From: Gammaproteobacteria bacterium
GTDB lineage: Bacteria > Pseudomonadota > Gammaproteobacteria > SZUA-152
DNA: 26,196 nucleotides
Direction of reading: 5' to 3'
Assembly (NCBI GenBank): GCA_024762755.1
Contig: JANTGX010000007.1
Location: 1-26,196 of the forward strand
A program made the position numbers and the translations under genes. The notes beneath the pieces are model-generated. The model saw only the letters and a list, made by a program, of their open reading frames with translations, did not search any database and had not been told where the DNA came from. Within the stretch, counting starts at the first letter, position 1; each line of letters begins with the position of its first letter. Below, piece by piece: positions 1-8,168 of the stretch.

Positions 1-881
1 GGGCCGATGCGGCAGCCGTCACCGAGTTCGACATGGCCTTCGATGATCACGCCCACATCGATCTCCACGTCTCGCCCAACGCTCAACGTGCCACGCAGAT
101 CGAAGCGATCCGGATCCAGCAGGGTGACGCCCTCGAGCAGCAGACGCTGTGCCTGCCGCCGCTGGTAGGCGCGTTCGAGGCGCGCCAGTTGCAGGCGATT
201 GTTCACCCCTTCTATCTCTACCGGGTCGTCGCAGGCCACGGCAACCGCCTCCACGCCGTCCTCGCGCGCCAGGGCCACACAGTCGGTGAGGTAGAACTCA
301 CCCTGGGCATTGTCGTCCGTCACGCGCGCCAACCAATGGCGCAGGTGACGGGCGGGCGCGGCCATCATGCCGGTGTTGATCTCGTCGATGGCCCGCTGTG
401 CCGCATCGGCGTCTTTTTCCTCGACGATGGCCTGCACCTGGCCCGTCTCATCGCGCACGATACGACCGTAACCACTGGGATCGTCGAGTCGTGCCGTGAG
501 CAGGGCGAGGCGTTCACCGTCGCTGGCCGCCACCAAGTGGCGCAGGGTCTCGGCGCGGATCAGCGGAACGTCGCCATACAGCACCAGGACCGTCTCGTCG
601 TCGCCGATCTGCGGCATCACTTGGGATACGGCGTGACCCGTTCCACGCTGTTCGGCCTGCAGCACCCAGTCCACCGGCAGATGTGCCAGGGCCTCGGGCA
701 CCCGCTCCCCGCCATGCCCGTAGACGACATGGATTTTGTGTGGCTGCAGCGCCTCGGCCGTGCGCACCACATGCTCGAGCATGGGCCGGCCGGCGATACG
801 GTGGAGGACCTTGGGCAGGTCCGATTTCATGCGTGTGCCCTGGCCTGCGGCGAGGACGACGATACTCAGCTGACGGCTCAT
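1..881 (-). CDS. glmU: GlmU, bifunctional N-acetylglucosamine-1-P uridyltransferase / glucosamine-1-P acetyltransferase (partial, C-terminus outside window)
   Basis: GlmU makes UDP-GlcNAc in the cytoplasm for peptidoglycan and LPS: it acetylates GlcN-1-P and then transfers UMP from UTP. Reading the minus strand from the ATG at 879-881 gives about 293 residues before the window edge. The N-terminal nucleotidyltransferase signature LAAGQGTRMKSDLPKVLH is at residues 10-27. Further matches are YGDVPLI, IVEEKDA, INTGMM and a GEFYLTD element. The last ~30 residues (SVGRDVEIDVGVIIEG) start the hexapeptide-repeat left-handed beta-helix of the acetyltransferase domain. An AGAGG ribosome-binding site lies just upstream, and a good promoter is at 923-950. 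It follows the atp operon on the same strand, a common gammaproteobacterial order, but the atp terminator separates them. The frame runs off position 1, so the gene is cut by the window rather than broken. Confidence 0.96.
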   Translation of the reverse strand, partial: MSRQLSIVVLAAGQGTRMKSDLPKVLHRIAGRPMLEHVVRTAEALQPHKIHVVYGHGGERVPEALAHLPVDWVLQAEQRGTGHAVSQVMPQIGDDETVLVLYGDVPLIRAETLRHLVAASDGERLALLTARLDDPSGYGRIVRDETGQVQAIVEEKDADAAQRAIDEINTGMMAAPARHLRHWLARVTDDNAQGEFYLTDCVALAREDGVEAVAVACDDPVEIEGVNNRLQLARLERAYQRRQAQRLLLEGVTLLDPDRFDLRGTLSVGRDVEIDVGVIIEGHVELGDGCRIG

Positions 882-922
882 GGTGCCTCTGGGGTGAACG
901 GCGAGATGTACGACGGATGGCC

Positions 923-950
923 ATTATAGCCGCCAATGCGGGGCTGTCTT
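923..950 (-). promoter_or_regulatory. Predicted sigma70 promoter for glmU
   Basis: On the minus strand a perfect TATAAT (923-928) is preceded by AAGACA (945-950) with a 16-base spacer. The expected start of transcription near 916 gives a leader of about 35 bases that contains the AGAGG ribosome-binding site. The promoter lies downstream of the atp terminator, so glmU can be expressed independently of atp. Confidence 0.6.
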
Positions 951-1065
951 TAGTTACCGAGGGGAATATGGCACACGCGGGGGAAACAGATAGGACGACT
1001 CGCCGACTCGTCCAAACGAGGGAGCAAAGGCGATGGCAGCCAGGATGCATCCTTAGTCGATGCAA

Positions 1066-1095
1066 AGAAAAAGGGCGGTCCAATTGACCGCCCTC
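1066..1095 (-). terminator. Rho-independent terminator of the atp operon
   Basis: A perfect 9-bp stem, AGGGCGGTC (1072-1080) with GACCGCCCT (1086-1094), closes a 5-base loop. Read on the minus strand it is followed by a U-rich run (TTTTTCTTT), the classical intrinsic terminator layout. It lies 43 bases after the atpC stop codon and before the glmU promoter. Confidence 0.9.
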
Positions 1096-1137
1096 TTTGT
1101 ACTTCGGGACCTGGCTGAGACGATGCCGGGCCTGGCG

Positions 1138-1566
1138 TCAGCGTCCGCCGAGCTTCTTCTTCAGATGCTCGAGGGCGCGCAACTGAGCCACGGCGCGGGC
1201 CAGCTCCACCTCGGCGGTGGCATAGTCCACCTCGCCTTTCTGCTCGGCGAGGGCCTTTTCCGCCCGCTCCTTGGCTTCGATGGCCGCCGCTTCGTCGATA
1301 TCCTTGGCCCGTACCGCGGTGTCGGCGAGTACCGTCACCACGTCCGGCTGGATCTCGAGCATTCCGCCGGAGACATAGTAGAAGTCCTCTTCGTCGTTGG
1401 GCAGCACGATGCGTACTTCGCCGGGCTTGATCTTGGTCAGCAGCGGGGTGTGCAACGGCAAGATGCCGAGATCACCCATCACGCCCGGAGCAAACAGCAT
1501 CTTCGCCGTGCCCGAGAAGATCTCGGACTCGGCGCTGACAACGTCAACATGCATGGTCATAGCCAT
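1138..1566 (-). CDS. atpC: ATP synthase F1 subunit epsilon
   Basis: This is the central-stalk epsilon subunit, which couples rotation of the c-ring to F1 and regulates ATP hydrolysis. The product is 142 residues, the usual length for gammaproteobacteria. The N-terminal beta-sandwich carries family hallmarks (VVSAESEIFSG, PGVMGDLGILPLHTPLLT, then VSGGMLEIQPDVVTVLADTA at about residues 66-85). The C-terminal part (about 90-138) is the charged two-helix domain. A good AAGGGGA ribosome-binding site precedes the ATG at 1566. A second in-frame ATG at codon 4 is possible but is less well spaced. It is the last gene of the atp operon, 23 bases after atpD, and is followed by the intrinsic terminator. 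Confidence 0.97.
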   Translation of the reverse strand: MAMTMHVDVVSAESEIFSGTAKMLFAPGVMGDLGILPLHTPLLTKIKPGEVRIVLPNDEEDFYYVSGGMLEIQPDVVTVLADTAVRAKDIDEAAAIEAKERAEKALAEQKGEVDYATAEVELARAVAQLRALEHLKKKLGGR

Positions 1567-1589
1567 TGTGATTCCCCTTGGCGACCCGA

Positions 1590-2969
1590 TTAAGAGAGGG
1601 TCTTGGCCTTTTCGATGGCCTCTTCGATGGTGCCAACCATGTAGAAGGCCTGCTCGGGAAGGCTGTCGTACTCACCCTCGACAATGGCCTTGAAGCTCTT
1701 CACGGTGTCCTTCAGGCCGACGTACTTGCCCGGCGCACCGGTGAACACCTCGGCCACGAAGAAGGGCTGGGAGAGGAAGCGCTGGATCTTACGCGCGCGG
1801 CTCACCGTCAGTTTGTCTTCTTCCGACAACTCGTCCATGCCCAGGATGGCGATGATGTCCTTCAGCTCCTTGTAGCTCTGCAGGGTACCCTGGACGGCAC
1901 GCGCCACACCGTAATGCTCTTCGCCGATGACCAGGGGATCGAGCTGACGCGAGGTGGAGTCGAGCGGATCCACGGCGGGGTAGATACCCAGCTCGGCGAT
2001 CTGACGTGACAGCACCAGGGTGGCATCGAGGTGGGCGAAGGTGGTGGCGGGCGACGGATCGGTCAAGTCATCCGCGGGCACGTACACGGCCTGGAAGGAG
2101 GTGATGGAGCCGGTCTTGGTGGAGGTGATGCGCTCCTGCAGGGCGCCCATCTCTTCGGCCAGGGTCGGCTGGTAGCCCACCGCGGAGGGCATACGACCCA
2201 ACAGTGCGGAGACCTCGGTACCGGCCAGGGTGTAACGGTAGATGTTGTCGACGAACATGAGCACGTCACGGCCTTCGTCGCGGAAGTACTCGGCCATGGT
2301 CAGACCACTCAAGGCCACACGCAGGCGGTTACCGGGCGGCTCGTTCATCTGCCCATAGACCAGCGCCACCTTGTCCAGCACGCCGCCTTCCTGCATCTCG
2401 TGATAGAAGTCGTTGCCCTCGCGGGTACGCTCACCGACACCGGCGAAGACGGACACGCCGGAGTGCTCCACGGCGATGTTACGAATCAACTCCATCAGGG
2501 TGACCGTCTTGCCCACACCGGCACCACCGAACAGGCCGACCTTACCGCCCTTGGCGATGGGCATGACCAAGTCGATGACCTTGATACCGGTCTCGAGGAT
2601 CTCCACCGCGGAGGACTGCTCGTCGAAATTCGGCGGCTTGCGATGGATGGGCATGGTGCTGGTGGCCTCGACGGGGCCGGCCTCGTCCACGGCGCGTCCC
2701 AGCACGTCCATGATGCGGCCCAGGGTACCCTTGCCGACGGGTACCTGGATCGGACTGCCGGTGGCCTCCACGTCCATGCCACGCTTGAGGCCATCGGAGC
2801 TACCCATGGCAATGGTACGTACGACGCCGTCACCCAGCTGCTGCTGCACTTCCAGCGTCAGGTCGACATCGACCAGCTTCAGCGCCTCGTATACCTTCGG
2901 CATGCTGTCGCGGTCGAATTCGACGTCGACCACTGCGCCGATAATCTGAACAATCTTTCCTGAACTCAT
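1590..2969 (-). CDS. atpD: ATP synthase F1 subunit beta (catalytic)
   Basis: This is the catalytic F1 subunit, which synthesises ATP from ADP and Pi at the alpha/beta interfaces. The product is 459 residues, the standard length. The Walker A motif GGAGVGKT is at 148-155. Other matches are the catalytic-region GERTREGNDFY, YGQMNEPPG, the Walker B region VLMFVDNIYRYTLAG, the conserved ALLGRMPSAVGYQPTL, and the DELSEEDK sequence of the lever/catch region near the C-terminus. The ribosome-binding site AAGGGGA precedes the ATG, and the gap from atpG is 47 bases. It is intact, with no key residue missing. Confidence 0.99.
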   Translation of the reverse strand: MSSGKIVQIIGAVVDVEFDRDSMPKVYEALKLVDVDLTLEVQQQLGDGVVRTIAMGSSDGLKRGMDVEATGSPIQVPVGKGTLGRIMDVLGRAVDEAGPVEATSTMPIHRKPPNFDEQSSAVEILETGIKVIDLVMPIAKGGKVGLFGGAGVGKTVTLMELIRNIAVEHSGVSVFAGVGERTREGNDFYHEMQEGGVLDKVALVYGQMNEPPGNRLRVALSGLTMAEYFRDEGRDVLMFVDNIYRYTLAGTEVSALLGRMPSAVGYQPTLAEEMGALQERITSTKTGSITSFQAVYVPADDLTDPSPATTFAHLDATLVLSRQIAELGIYPAVDPLDSTSRQLDPLVIGEEHYGVARAVQGTLQSYKELKDIIAILGMDELSEEDKLTVSRARKIQRFLSQPFFVAEVFTGAPGKYVGLKDTVKSFKAIVEGEYDSLPEQAFYMVGTIEEAIEKAKTLS

Positions 2970-3016
2970 GTGTCAGTCCCCTTCAATTTCAATAATTCGG
3001 TTGCCTGCCCGGCCGT

Positions 3017-3877
3017 TTAGACGGCCGCTGCGCCGCTGACGATCTCCGAGATCTCCTGCGTGATCGCCGCCTGACGTGCCTTGTTGTAGGCCAGATTCAG
3101 CTCGTCGATGAGATCGCCGGCATTGTCGGAGGCGGCCTTCATGGCCACCATCCGCGCCGACTGCTCGCAGGCCACGTTCTCGACCACGGCCTGGTAGACC
3201 AGCGACTCGACGTAGCGGGTCAGCAGATCACTGAGCACCTCTTTCGCCTCGGGCTCATAGATGTAGTCCCAGTGGTGGGTGTAGTGCTCGTCCGGTTCGG
3301 CCTCGATGGGCAGCAACTGCTCGACCTGCGGATCCTGTGCCATGGTGCTGACGAAGCGGTTATAGACCACGAACAGGCGGTCGATCTTGCCCTCGTCGTA
3401 GGCATCCAGCATCACCTTCACCGTGCCGATGAGATCCTGGATCTCGGGGGCGTCACCCAGGTGGGAGGTCTCTGCCACCACCTTGGTGCCCAGGCGTTTG
3501 AAGTATCCCGTGCCCTTGCTGCCAATGGCACAGACATCGATATCGACGCCCTTGTCGTCCCAGCCGCGCAAAGCACGCACACTGGCTCGAAACAGGTTGG
3601 CGTTGAGGCCGCCGCACAGCCCGCGGTCGCTGGAGACGACGATGAAGCCGACGCGCTTGACCTCACGCTCCTGCATATAGGGATGCTTGTACTCGGGATG
3701 CGCGTGGGCGAGATGCTTGATCACCTTGCGGATCTTGTCGGCGTAGGGACGGGATGCCTGCATCCTGTCCTGGGCCTTGCGCATCTTGCTCGCCGCGACC
3801 ATTTCCATGGCACGCGTGATCTTCTGCGTGTTTTGGACGCTTTTGACCTTGGTGCGTATTTCTTTACCGACAGCCAT
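3017..3877 (-). CDS. atpG: ATP synthase F1 subunit gamma
   Basis: This is the rotating central shaft of F1. The product is 286 residues, the normal length. The N-terminal helix has the family pattern (EIRTKVKSVQNTQKITRAMEMVAASKMRKAQ, residues about 6-36). SSDRGLCGGLN lies at about 82-92. The C-terminal helix holds the conserved ARMVAMKAASDNAGDLI and YNKARQAAITQEISEIVSGA. The start has a strong AGGAGG ribosome-binding site. It is separated from atpA by 14 bases, consistent with one transcript. Confidence 0.98.
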   Translation of the reverse strand: MAVGKEIRTKVKSVQNTQKITRAMEMVAASKMRKAQDRMQASRPYADKIRKVIKHLAHAHPEYKHPYMQEREVKRVGFIVVSSDRGLCGGLNANLFRASVRALRGWDDKGVDIDVCAIGSKGTGYFKRLGTKVVAETSHLGDAPEIQDLIGTVKVMLDAYDEGKIDRLFVVYNRFVSTMAQDPQVEQLLPIEAEPDEHYTHHWDYIYEPEAKEVLSDLLTRYVESLVYQAVVENVACEQSARMVAMKAASDNAGDLIDELNLAYNKARQAAITQEISEIVSGAAAV

Positions 3878-3891
3878 TGTGGCCTCCTACC

Positions 3892-5433
3892 TTAATAGGT
3901 GCTCGTGGCCTTGAACTTCTCGATGGCGGCGCGCATCTCTGCGGCGATGTCATCGTTGAAGTCGCCCGTCGTATTGATACGCTCGAGCAGCTCGGCATAA
4001 TTGGCGCGCAAGAAGGCATGCAAAGCGGCCTCGAAGTCCACCACCTTGTTCACATCGACGTCGTCGAGGTATCCCTCGTTGGCGGCGAACAGGGAGAAGG
4101 CCATCTCGGCCACGGACAGGGGAGCGTACTGTTTCTGCTTCATCAGCTCGGTGACACGCTGACCACGCTCGATCTGCTTGCGCGTCGACTCGTCGAGGTC
4201 GGATGCGAACTGGGCAAATGCCGCCAGCTCACGATACTGGGCGAGGTCGAGACGCACACCACCACCGAGCTTCTTGATGATCTTGGTCTGTGCCGAACCA
4301 CCGACACGCGATACCGACAGGCCGGCATTGATGGCCGGGCGGACACCCGCGTTGAACAGATCCGCCTCGAGGAAGATCTGGCCATCGGTGATGGAGATCA
4401 CGTTGGTCGGCACGAAGGCCGAGACGTCACCCGCCTGGGTCTCGATGATCGGCAGGGCCGTCAGAGATCCCGTCTTGCCCTTCACCTCACCGTTGGTCAG
4501 CTTCTCCACTTCTTCCTCGTTGATGCGCGCGGCGCGCTCGAGCAAACGGGAGTGCAGATAGAAGACGTCACCCGGATAGGCCTCACGACCCGGCGGACGA
4601 CGCAGCAACAGGGAGACCTGGCGGTAGGCCCAGGCCTGCTTGGTCAGATCGTCATACACGATCAGGGCATCCTCGCCGCGATCGCGGAAGTATTCACCCA
4701 TGGTGCAACCGGCATAGGGGGCGATGTACTGCATGGCGGCCGGATCGGCGGCGTTGGCGGCGACGATGATGGTGTGCTCCAGGGCGCCATGCTCTTCCAG
4801 CTTGCGTACCACGGAGGCGACACTGGAGGCCTTCTGGCCGACGGCGACATAGATACACTTAACGCCGGTGCCCTTCTGGTTGATGATGGCGTCGATGGCC
4901 ACTGCCGTCTTACCGGTCTGGCGGTCGCCGATGATCAGCTCACGCTGGCCACGGCCGACGGGCACCATGGCGTCGATGGCCTTGAGACCGGTCTGCACCG
5001 GCTGATCGACCGATTTACGCGCGATGACGCCCGGCGCCACCTTTTCGATGGGGAAATGGCCAGCGGCCTCGATGGGCCCCTTGCCATCGATGGGCAGACC
5101 GAGAGAGTTGACCACGCGGCCCAGCAATGCGTCGCCCACCGGTACCTCGAGGATACGGCCGGTACACTTGACCGTATCGCCTTCGGTGATGTGCTCATAG
5201 GAACCCAGGACCACGGCACCGACGGAGTCCTGCTCCAGGTTGAGTGCCATGCCGAAGGTGTTGCCGGGAAATTCGATCATCTCACCCAACATGGCGTCGG
5301 ACAGGCCGTGGATACGCACGATACCGTCGGTGACACTCACCACGGTACCTTCGTTGCGCGCTTCGGTGGAGACGTCGAAACTCTCGATGCGCTTTTTAAT
5401 CAGCTCGCTGATTTCTGACGGATTCAATTGCAT
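3892..5433 (-). CDS. atpA: ATP synthase F1 subunit alpha (non-catalytic nucleotide-binding)
   Basis: This is the regulatory nucleotide-binding subunit that alternates with beta in the F1 hexamer. The product is 513 residues, identical in length to the E. coli protein. The Walker A sequence GDRQTGKT is at 169-176. Other hallmarks are the beta-barrel domain (VVSVTDGIVRIHGL near 31), ALIVYDDLTKQAWAYRQ, LLLRRPPGREAYPGDVFYLHSRLLERAA, and the segment VSRVGGSAQ that carries the arginine finger. The ATG follows a purine-rich leader with GAGGAA. The gap from atpH is 31 bases. A long open antisense frame over the same region is a high-GC shadow. Confidence 0.99.
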   Translation of the reverse strand: MQLNPSEISELIKKRIESFDVSTEARNEGTVVSVTDGIVRIHGLSDAMLGEMIEFPGNTFGMALNLEQDSVGAVVLGSYEHITEGDTVKCTGRILEVPVGDALLGRVVNSLGLPIDGKGPIEAAGHFPIEKVAPGVIARKSVDQPVQTGLKAIDAMVPVGRGQRELIIGDRQTGKTAVAIDAIINQKGTGVKCIYVAVGQKASSVASVVRKLEEHGALEHTIIVAANAADPAAMQYIAPYAGCTMGEYFRDRGEDALIVYDDLTKQAWAYRQVSLLLRRPPGREAYPGDVFYLHSRLLERAARINEEEVEKLTNGEVKGKTGSLTALPIIETQAGDVSAFVPTNVISITDGQIFLEADLFNAGVRPAINAGLSVSRVGGSAQTKIIKKLGGGVRLDLAQYRELAAFAQFASDLDESTRKQIERGQRVTELMKQKQYAPLSVAEMAFSLFAANEGYLDDVDVNKVVDFEAALHAFLRANYAELLERINTTGDFNDDIAAEMRAAIEKFKATSTY

Positions 5434-5464
5434 TTCTTGTTCCTCTTCGTGTCGGCTAACGGCG

Positions 5465-6001
5465 TCAGCCGGCCAACTCTACGGAAAGCTTCTCTAACTG
5501 GGCACGGACCGAACCGTCGATCACCAGATCATCGGCCTTGACGATGGCACCGCCCAACAGACTCTCATCGACCCTGCTCTCGAGCTTGACCTCGCGACCG
5601 AGCCTCGCCTTCAGCTTGTCGGCGATCAGCTTTTTCAGCTTCTCGTCGACCGGGCTGGCGGCGATCAACTCTGCCTCGATGGTCTTCTCGGCATCGGCCT
5701 TGAGATGGTCGAATTGCTCGGCGATCTCGGGCAAGACATCAAGCCGTCGGTTATCGGCCAACAGGCGGACGAAGTTGCGGCCTTTCTCGGTCATCGCCTT
5801 GCCGGCGATCTCCATGATCACCTCGGCCAGCTTGGTCTTGTCGACGCTGGTATTGCCGATCAGGGACTGCATGTCCGGAACTTCGACGATCTGCGAAAGC
5901 GCGTGCAGCATCTCGGACCAGGCCTGCAACTCACCATCGGCCTGGGCGACCTCGAAGGCCGCGACGGCGTAAGGGCGAGCGATTGTGGATTTCTCAGCCA
6001 T
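5465..6001 (-). CDS. atpH: ATP synthase F1 subunit delta
   Basis: This peripheral-stalk subunit links the top of F1 to the b dimer. The product is 178 residues, as expected. The conserved N-terminal IARPYAVAAFEVA is at about 7-19. The C-terminal half contains NRRLDVLPEIAEQFD and a terminal ELIAASPVDE...LGREVKLESRVDESLLGGAIVKADDLVIDGSVRAQLEKL pattern typical of OSCP/delta (quoted in part). An AAGGGGC ribosome-binding site precedes the ATG. It sits 10 bases after atpF, between Fo and F1 genes as in the canonical operon. Confidence 0.97.
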   Translation of the reverse strand: MAEKSTIARPYAVAAFEVAQADGELQAWSEMLHALSQIVEVPDMQSLIGNTSVDKTKLAEVIMEIAGKAMTEKGRNFVRLLADNRRLDVLPEIAEQFDHLKADAEKTIEAELIAASPVDEKLKKLIADKLKARLGREVKLESRVDESLLGGAIVKADDLVIDGSVRAQLEKLSVELAG

Positions 6002-6011
6002 GTCGCGCCCC

Positions 6012-6482
6012 TTAGATCTGGGCAGCCAGATCTTTCAACAGATCTTCGTGCGCCTTGGCATCGATTTCGCGTTTGAGGACCTTCTCAGCACCGGCGACGG
6101 CGAGAGCGGCGACTTGTGCGCGCAGGGCCTCTTTGGCCTGGGTCACTTCGCGTTCGATCTCGGCATTGGCGGCGGCAATGATGCGATCACCTTCGGCACG
6201 CGCAGTCTCTTTCGCCTCATCGACGATCTCCGCGGCACGCTTCTGGCCGTGGGCAACGATCTCCTGTGCCTGGTCCTTCGCCTCTTTGATCACCTCGATG
6301 GCGCGCTTCTCGGCAAGCTCTTGCTCGTGCTTGCCCTTTTCGGCGGCCGACAAACCATCGGCAATACGCTTCTGTCGTGCTTCCATGAGTGCGGAGAGCG
6401 GTCCCCACATGACCTTGTTGACAAACCAGATCAACAGGCCAAAGGCGATCATCTGCGCAAATAGGGTTACTGTAATGTTCAC
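6012..6482 (-). CDS. atpF: ATP synthase Fo subunit b
   Basis: This is the membrane-anchored peripheral stator. The product is 156 residues, the usual length. One N-terminal membrane helix (about residues 4-24, TLFAQMIAFGLLIWFVNKVM) is followed by a long, highly charged, heptad-like helix (about 35-145) that forms the coiled-coil dimer. The start codon is GTG at 6480-6482, supported by a GGAGGAA ribosome-binding site 7 bases upstream. A single b gene is present, not the b/b-prime pair seen in phototrophs and alphaproteobacteria. Confidence 0.97.
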   Translation of the reverse strand: MNITVTLFAQMIAFGLLIWFVNKVMWGPLSALMEARQKRIADGLSAAEKGKHEQELAEKRAIEVIKEAKDQAQEIVAHGQKRAAEIVDEAKETARAEGDRIIAAANAEIEREVTQAKEALRAQVAALAVAGAEKVLKREIDAKAHEDLLKDLAAQI

Positions 6483-6555
6483 TGTTTCGTTCCTCCCGAC
6501 AAGGACTCGACCGGCATCAGGGATGCCGGCAGGCCAAGCCAGCTATCGGCTTGGA

Positions 6556-6843
6556 TTAAAGCGCACCAATGGCGGCTTTCATGGCGCCGACGAACGGGTT
6601 GGCAAACAGGAACCACATAGCGAAGGCCAGGATGATGAAGGGGAAAGATTCCATCAGACCGGCAAAGATGAACATGTTGGTCATCAGGGCCGGACGCATC
6701 TCGGGCTGACGGGCAATGCCTTCCAGGGTCTTGGCACAGATCAGACCCCAGCCAATGGCGGAACCCAGACCAGCGGCCGCGAGGATGACACCCACACCCA
6801 CTGCCGTATAGGCATAAATGGTCGCGATCATATCAGCTGTCAT
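6556..6843 (-). CDS. atpE: ATP synthase Fo subunit c (proteolipid ring)
   Basis: This ring-forming proteolipid carries the coupling ion. The product is 95 residues with two membrane helices, about 10-33 and 57-82, joined by a polar loop containing ARQPEMR (44-50), the F1-contact loop. The essential carboxylate is Glu65 in GLMESFPF. Ser66 follows it, as in Na+-type rings, but the residue at the Na+-ligand position Gln32 is Trp and at Val63 is Leu, so H+ coupling is more likely (inference). A strong AAGGAG ribosome-binding site and a U-rich leader precede the ATG. Confidence 0.98.
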   Translation of the reverse strand: MTADMIATIYAYTAVGVGVILAAAGLGSAIGWGLICAKTLEGIARQPEMRPALMTNMFIFAGLMESFPFIILAFAMWFLFANPFVGAMKAAIGAL

Positions 6844-6850
6844 TGCTACT

Positions 6851-6905
6851 CTCCTTAAATTACAAAAGTTAAAGTTGAAGGTTGAAAGTGAAGCGGTTGA
6901 AATCT
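6851..6905 (-). promoter_or_regulatory. U-rich translational-enhancer-like leader upstream of atpE
   Basis: In the 77-base atpB-atpE gap the mRNA strand is very pyrimidine-rich (runs such as CTTTAACTTTTG) just before the AAGGAG at 6851-6856. On the plus strand it appears as degenerate repeats of GTTGAA/GTTAAA (6867-6905). The E. coli atpE initiation region has a known U-rich enhancer in the same place that raises subunit c synthesis. Functional equivalence here is inferred. Confidence 0.45.
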
Positions 6906-6920
6906 ACTGCCGGCCGGCCC

Positions 6921-7745
6921 TCAATGATCCGAGGTGTGCGCCATGCCGAGATAGACGATGGTCAGCACCATGAAGATAAAGGCCTGCAGGGTAATGACCA
7001 GGATATGGAACAACAGCCAGCCAAGATCCAGCACCACCTGCAGCGGGAACCAGATGAGCAGGCCGGCACCCAGGGCGGCGGCACCGCCGAGCAAGGCGAT
7101 GAGCAGGAAGACCAGCTCGCCGGCGAACATGTTGCCGAACAGACGCAGGCCGAGGCTGAGGGGTTTGGCGACCTCTTCGATGGCCGTCATGACGATATTG
7201 GCCGGCATGGCGAACTTGCCGAAGGGGTGGAACAGAAACATCTTCAAATAGCCGGCGAGCCCCTTCACCTTGACGTTGTAGAAAAGGGTGAGCGCGAACA
7301 CCATCAAGGCCATGGCCATGGGCGTATTGAGATCGGTGGTCGGCACGACCTTGAGATAGTGGATACCGAACCAGCCAGCGATCACCGGCAGCAGATCCAC
7401 GGGGATGAGATCCATGAAGTTCATCAACCAGACCCAGACGAAGATGGTCAGGGCCATGGGGGCGATGAGCGGGTTGTGCCCGGGAAAGGAATCCTTCACC
7501 TGGGTCTGCACAAACTCGAGGATCATCTCGACAAAGTTCTGGAACCGACCCGGCACGCCTTCGACGGCGTTCTTCGATACCTTGCTGCCGACCACGATCA
7601 TCAACACGCCGAGCAGAAGGGAGATGACGATGGTGTCTATGTTCCACGTCATGAAACCCTCACCCACATGCAGATTGGTGAGATGGTGCTGGATATACTC
7701 GACGGTACCGCCGCCCGATGAACCTTCCGCTGCTGCTTGACTCAA
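6921..7745 (-). CDS. atpB: ATP synthase Fo subunit a
   Basis: This subunit supplies the ion half-channels next to the c-ring. The product is 274 residues with about five to six membrane helices. The essential arginine is Arg201 in LSLGLRLFGNMFAGE, equivalent to E. coli Arg210. The conserved FVWVWLMNFMDLIPVD (about 102-117) is also present. The start codon is TTG at 7743-7745: no ATG or GTG lies near, the next methionine is residue 32, and an AGAGGA ribosome-binding site stands 7 bases upstream. It follows atpI by 15 bases. Confidence 0.97.
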   Translation of the reverse strand: MSQAAAEGSSGGGTVEYIQHHLTNLHVGEGFMTWNIDTIVISLLLGVLMIVVGSKVSKNAVEGVPGRFQNFVEMILEFVQTQVKDSFPGHNPLIAPMALTIFVWVWLMNFMDLIPVDLLPVIAGWFGIHYLKVVPTTDLNTPMAMALMVFALTLFYNVKVKGLAGYLKMFLFHPFGKFAMPANIVMTAIEEVAKPLSLGLRLFGNMFAGELVFLLIALLGGAAALGAGLLIWFPLQVVLDLGWLLFHILVITLQAFIFMVLTIVYLGMAHTSDH

Positions 7746-7760
7746 GATTCTATCCTCTAC

Positions 7761-8168
7761 TCAAAGTTTCCCATCCGGGCTCTCCACAGACGAAGCATCG
7801 CTGCGAGTGCCCATCAAATATCCGGCCTGAGCCAGCGCAAAGCCGATAAACACGGCCAGGGGGTCGAGCGCAAAGAAGCCCAGACCCAGCGCCAGCAGAA
7901 CCAGTACCGCAACGAATCGTTGTACGGCACCGGCATACAGAATCATCATGCTCCGCTTCGGGTCGCTAAGCGCATGCACATTGGCGCGCCGGAAGCCCCA
8001 GATGGAGAGCAGGGCGAGCACCACGCTCACCAAACCGCCGTAGAAGGCGGAGAGCGCCTCCCAGGCACCCTGAACCATGAAAAGTGCGGCGACGACGAGA
8101 CTCGTCAGCAACTGCACCGTGACTACCCGTCGGGCCTTTTCGGCCAGCGCTGCCCCAATATCGCTCAT
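7761..8168 (-). CDS. atpI: ATP synthase subunit I (AtpI family)
   Basis: AtpI is a small membrane protein at the head of many atp operons, reported to assist c-ring assembly and/or cation supply in other bacteria. The product is 135 residues with four predicted hydrophobic segments (about 18-36, 40-60, 75-95 and 98-118). The family feature GGLVSVVLALLSIWGFRRA is followed by a basic loop (DPKRSMMILYAGAVQRF). Its ATG overlaps the stop of the preceding atpZ-like gene as ATGA (8165-8168), which implies translational coupling. The last ~15 residues are polar. Confidence 0.88.
   Translation of the reverse strand: MSDIGAALAEKARRVVTVQLLTSLVVAALFMVQGAWEALSAFYGGLVSVVLALLSIWGFRRANVHALSDPKRSMMILYAGAVQRFVAVLVLLALGLGFFALDPLAVFIGFALAQAGYLMGTRSDASSVESPDGKL

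Noticed and set aside
3877..5418. A 513-codon open frame on the plus strand, antisense to atpA
   Set aside because: It mirrors atpA exactly, encodes a His/Gly/Asp-rich sequence with no family features and results from codon bias in GC-rich DNA. Similar shadows occur over glmU, atpD, parB, mnmG and hemC.
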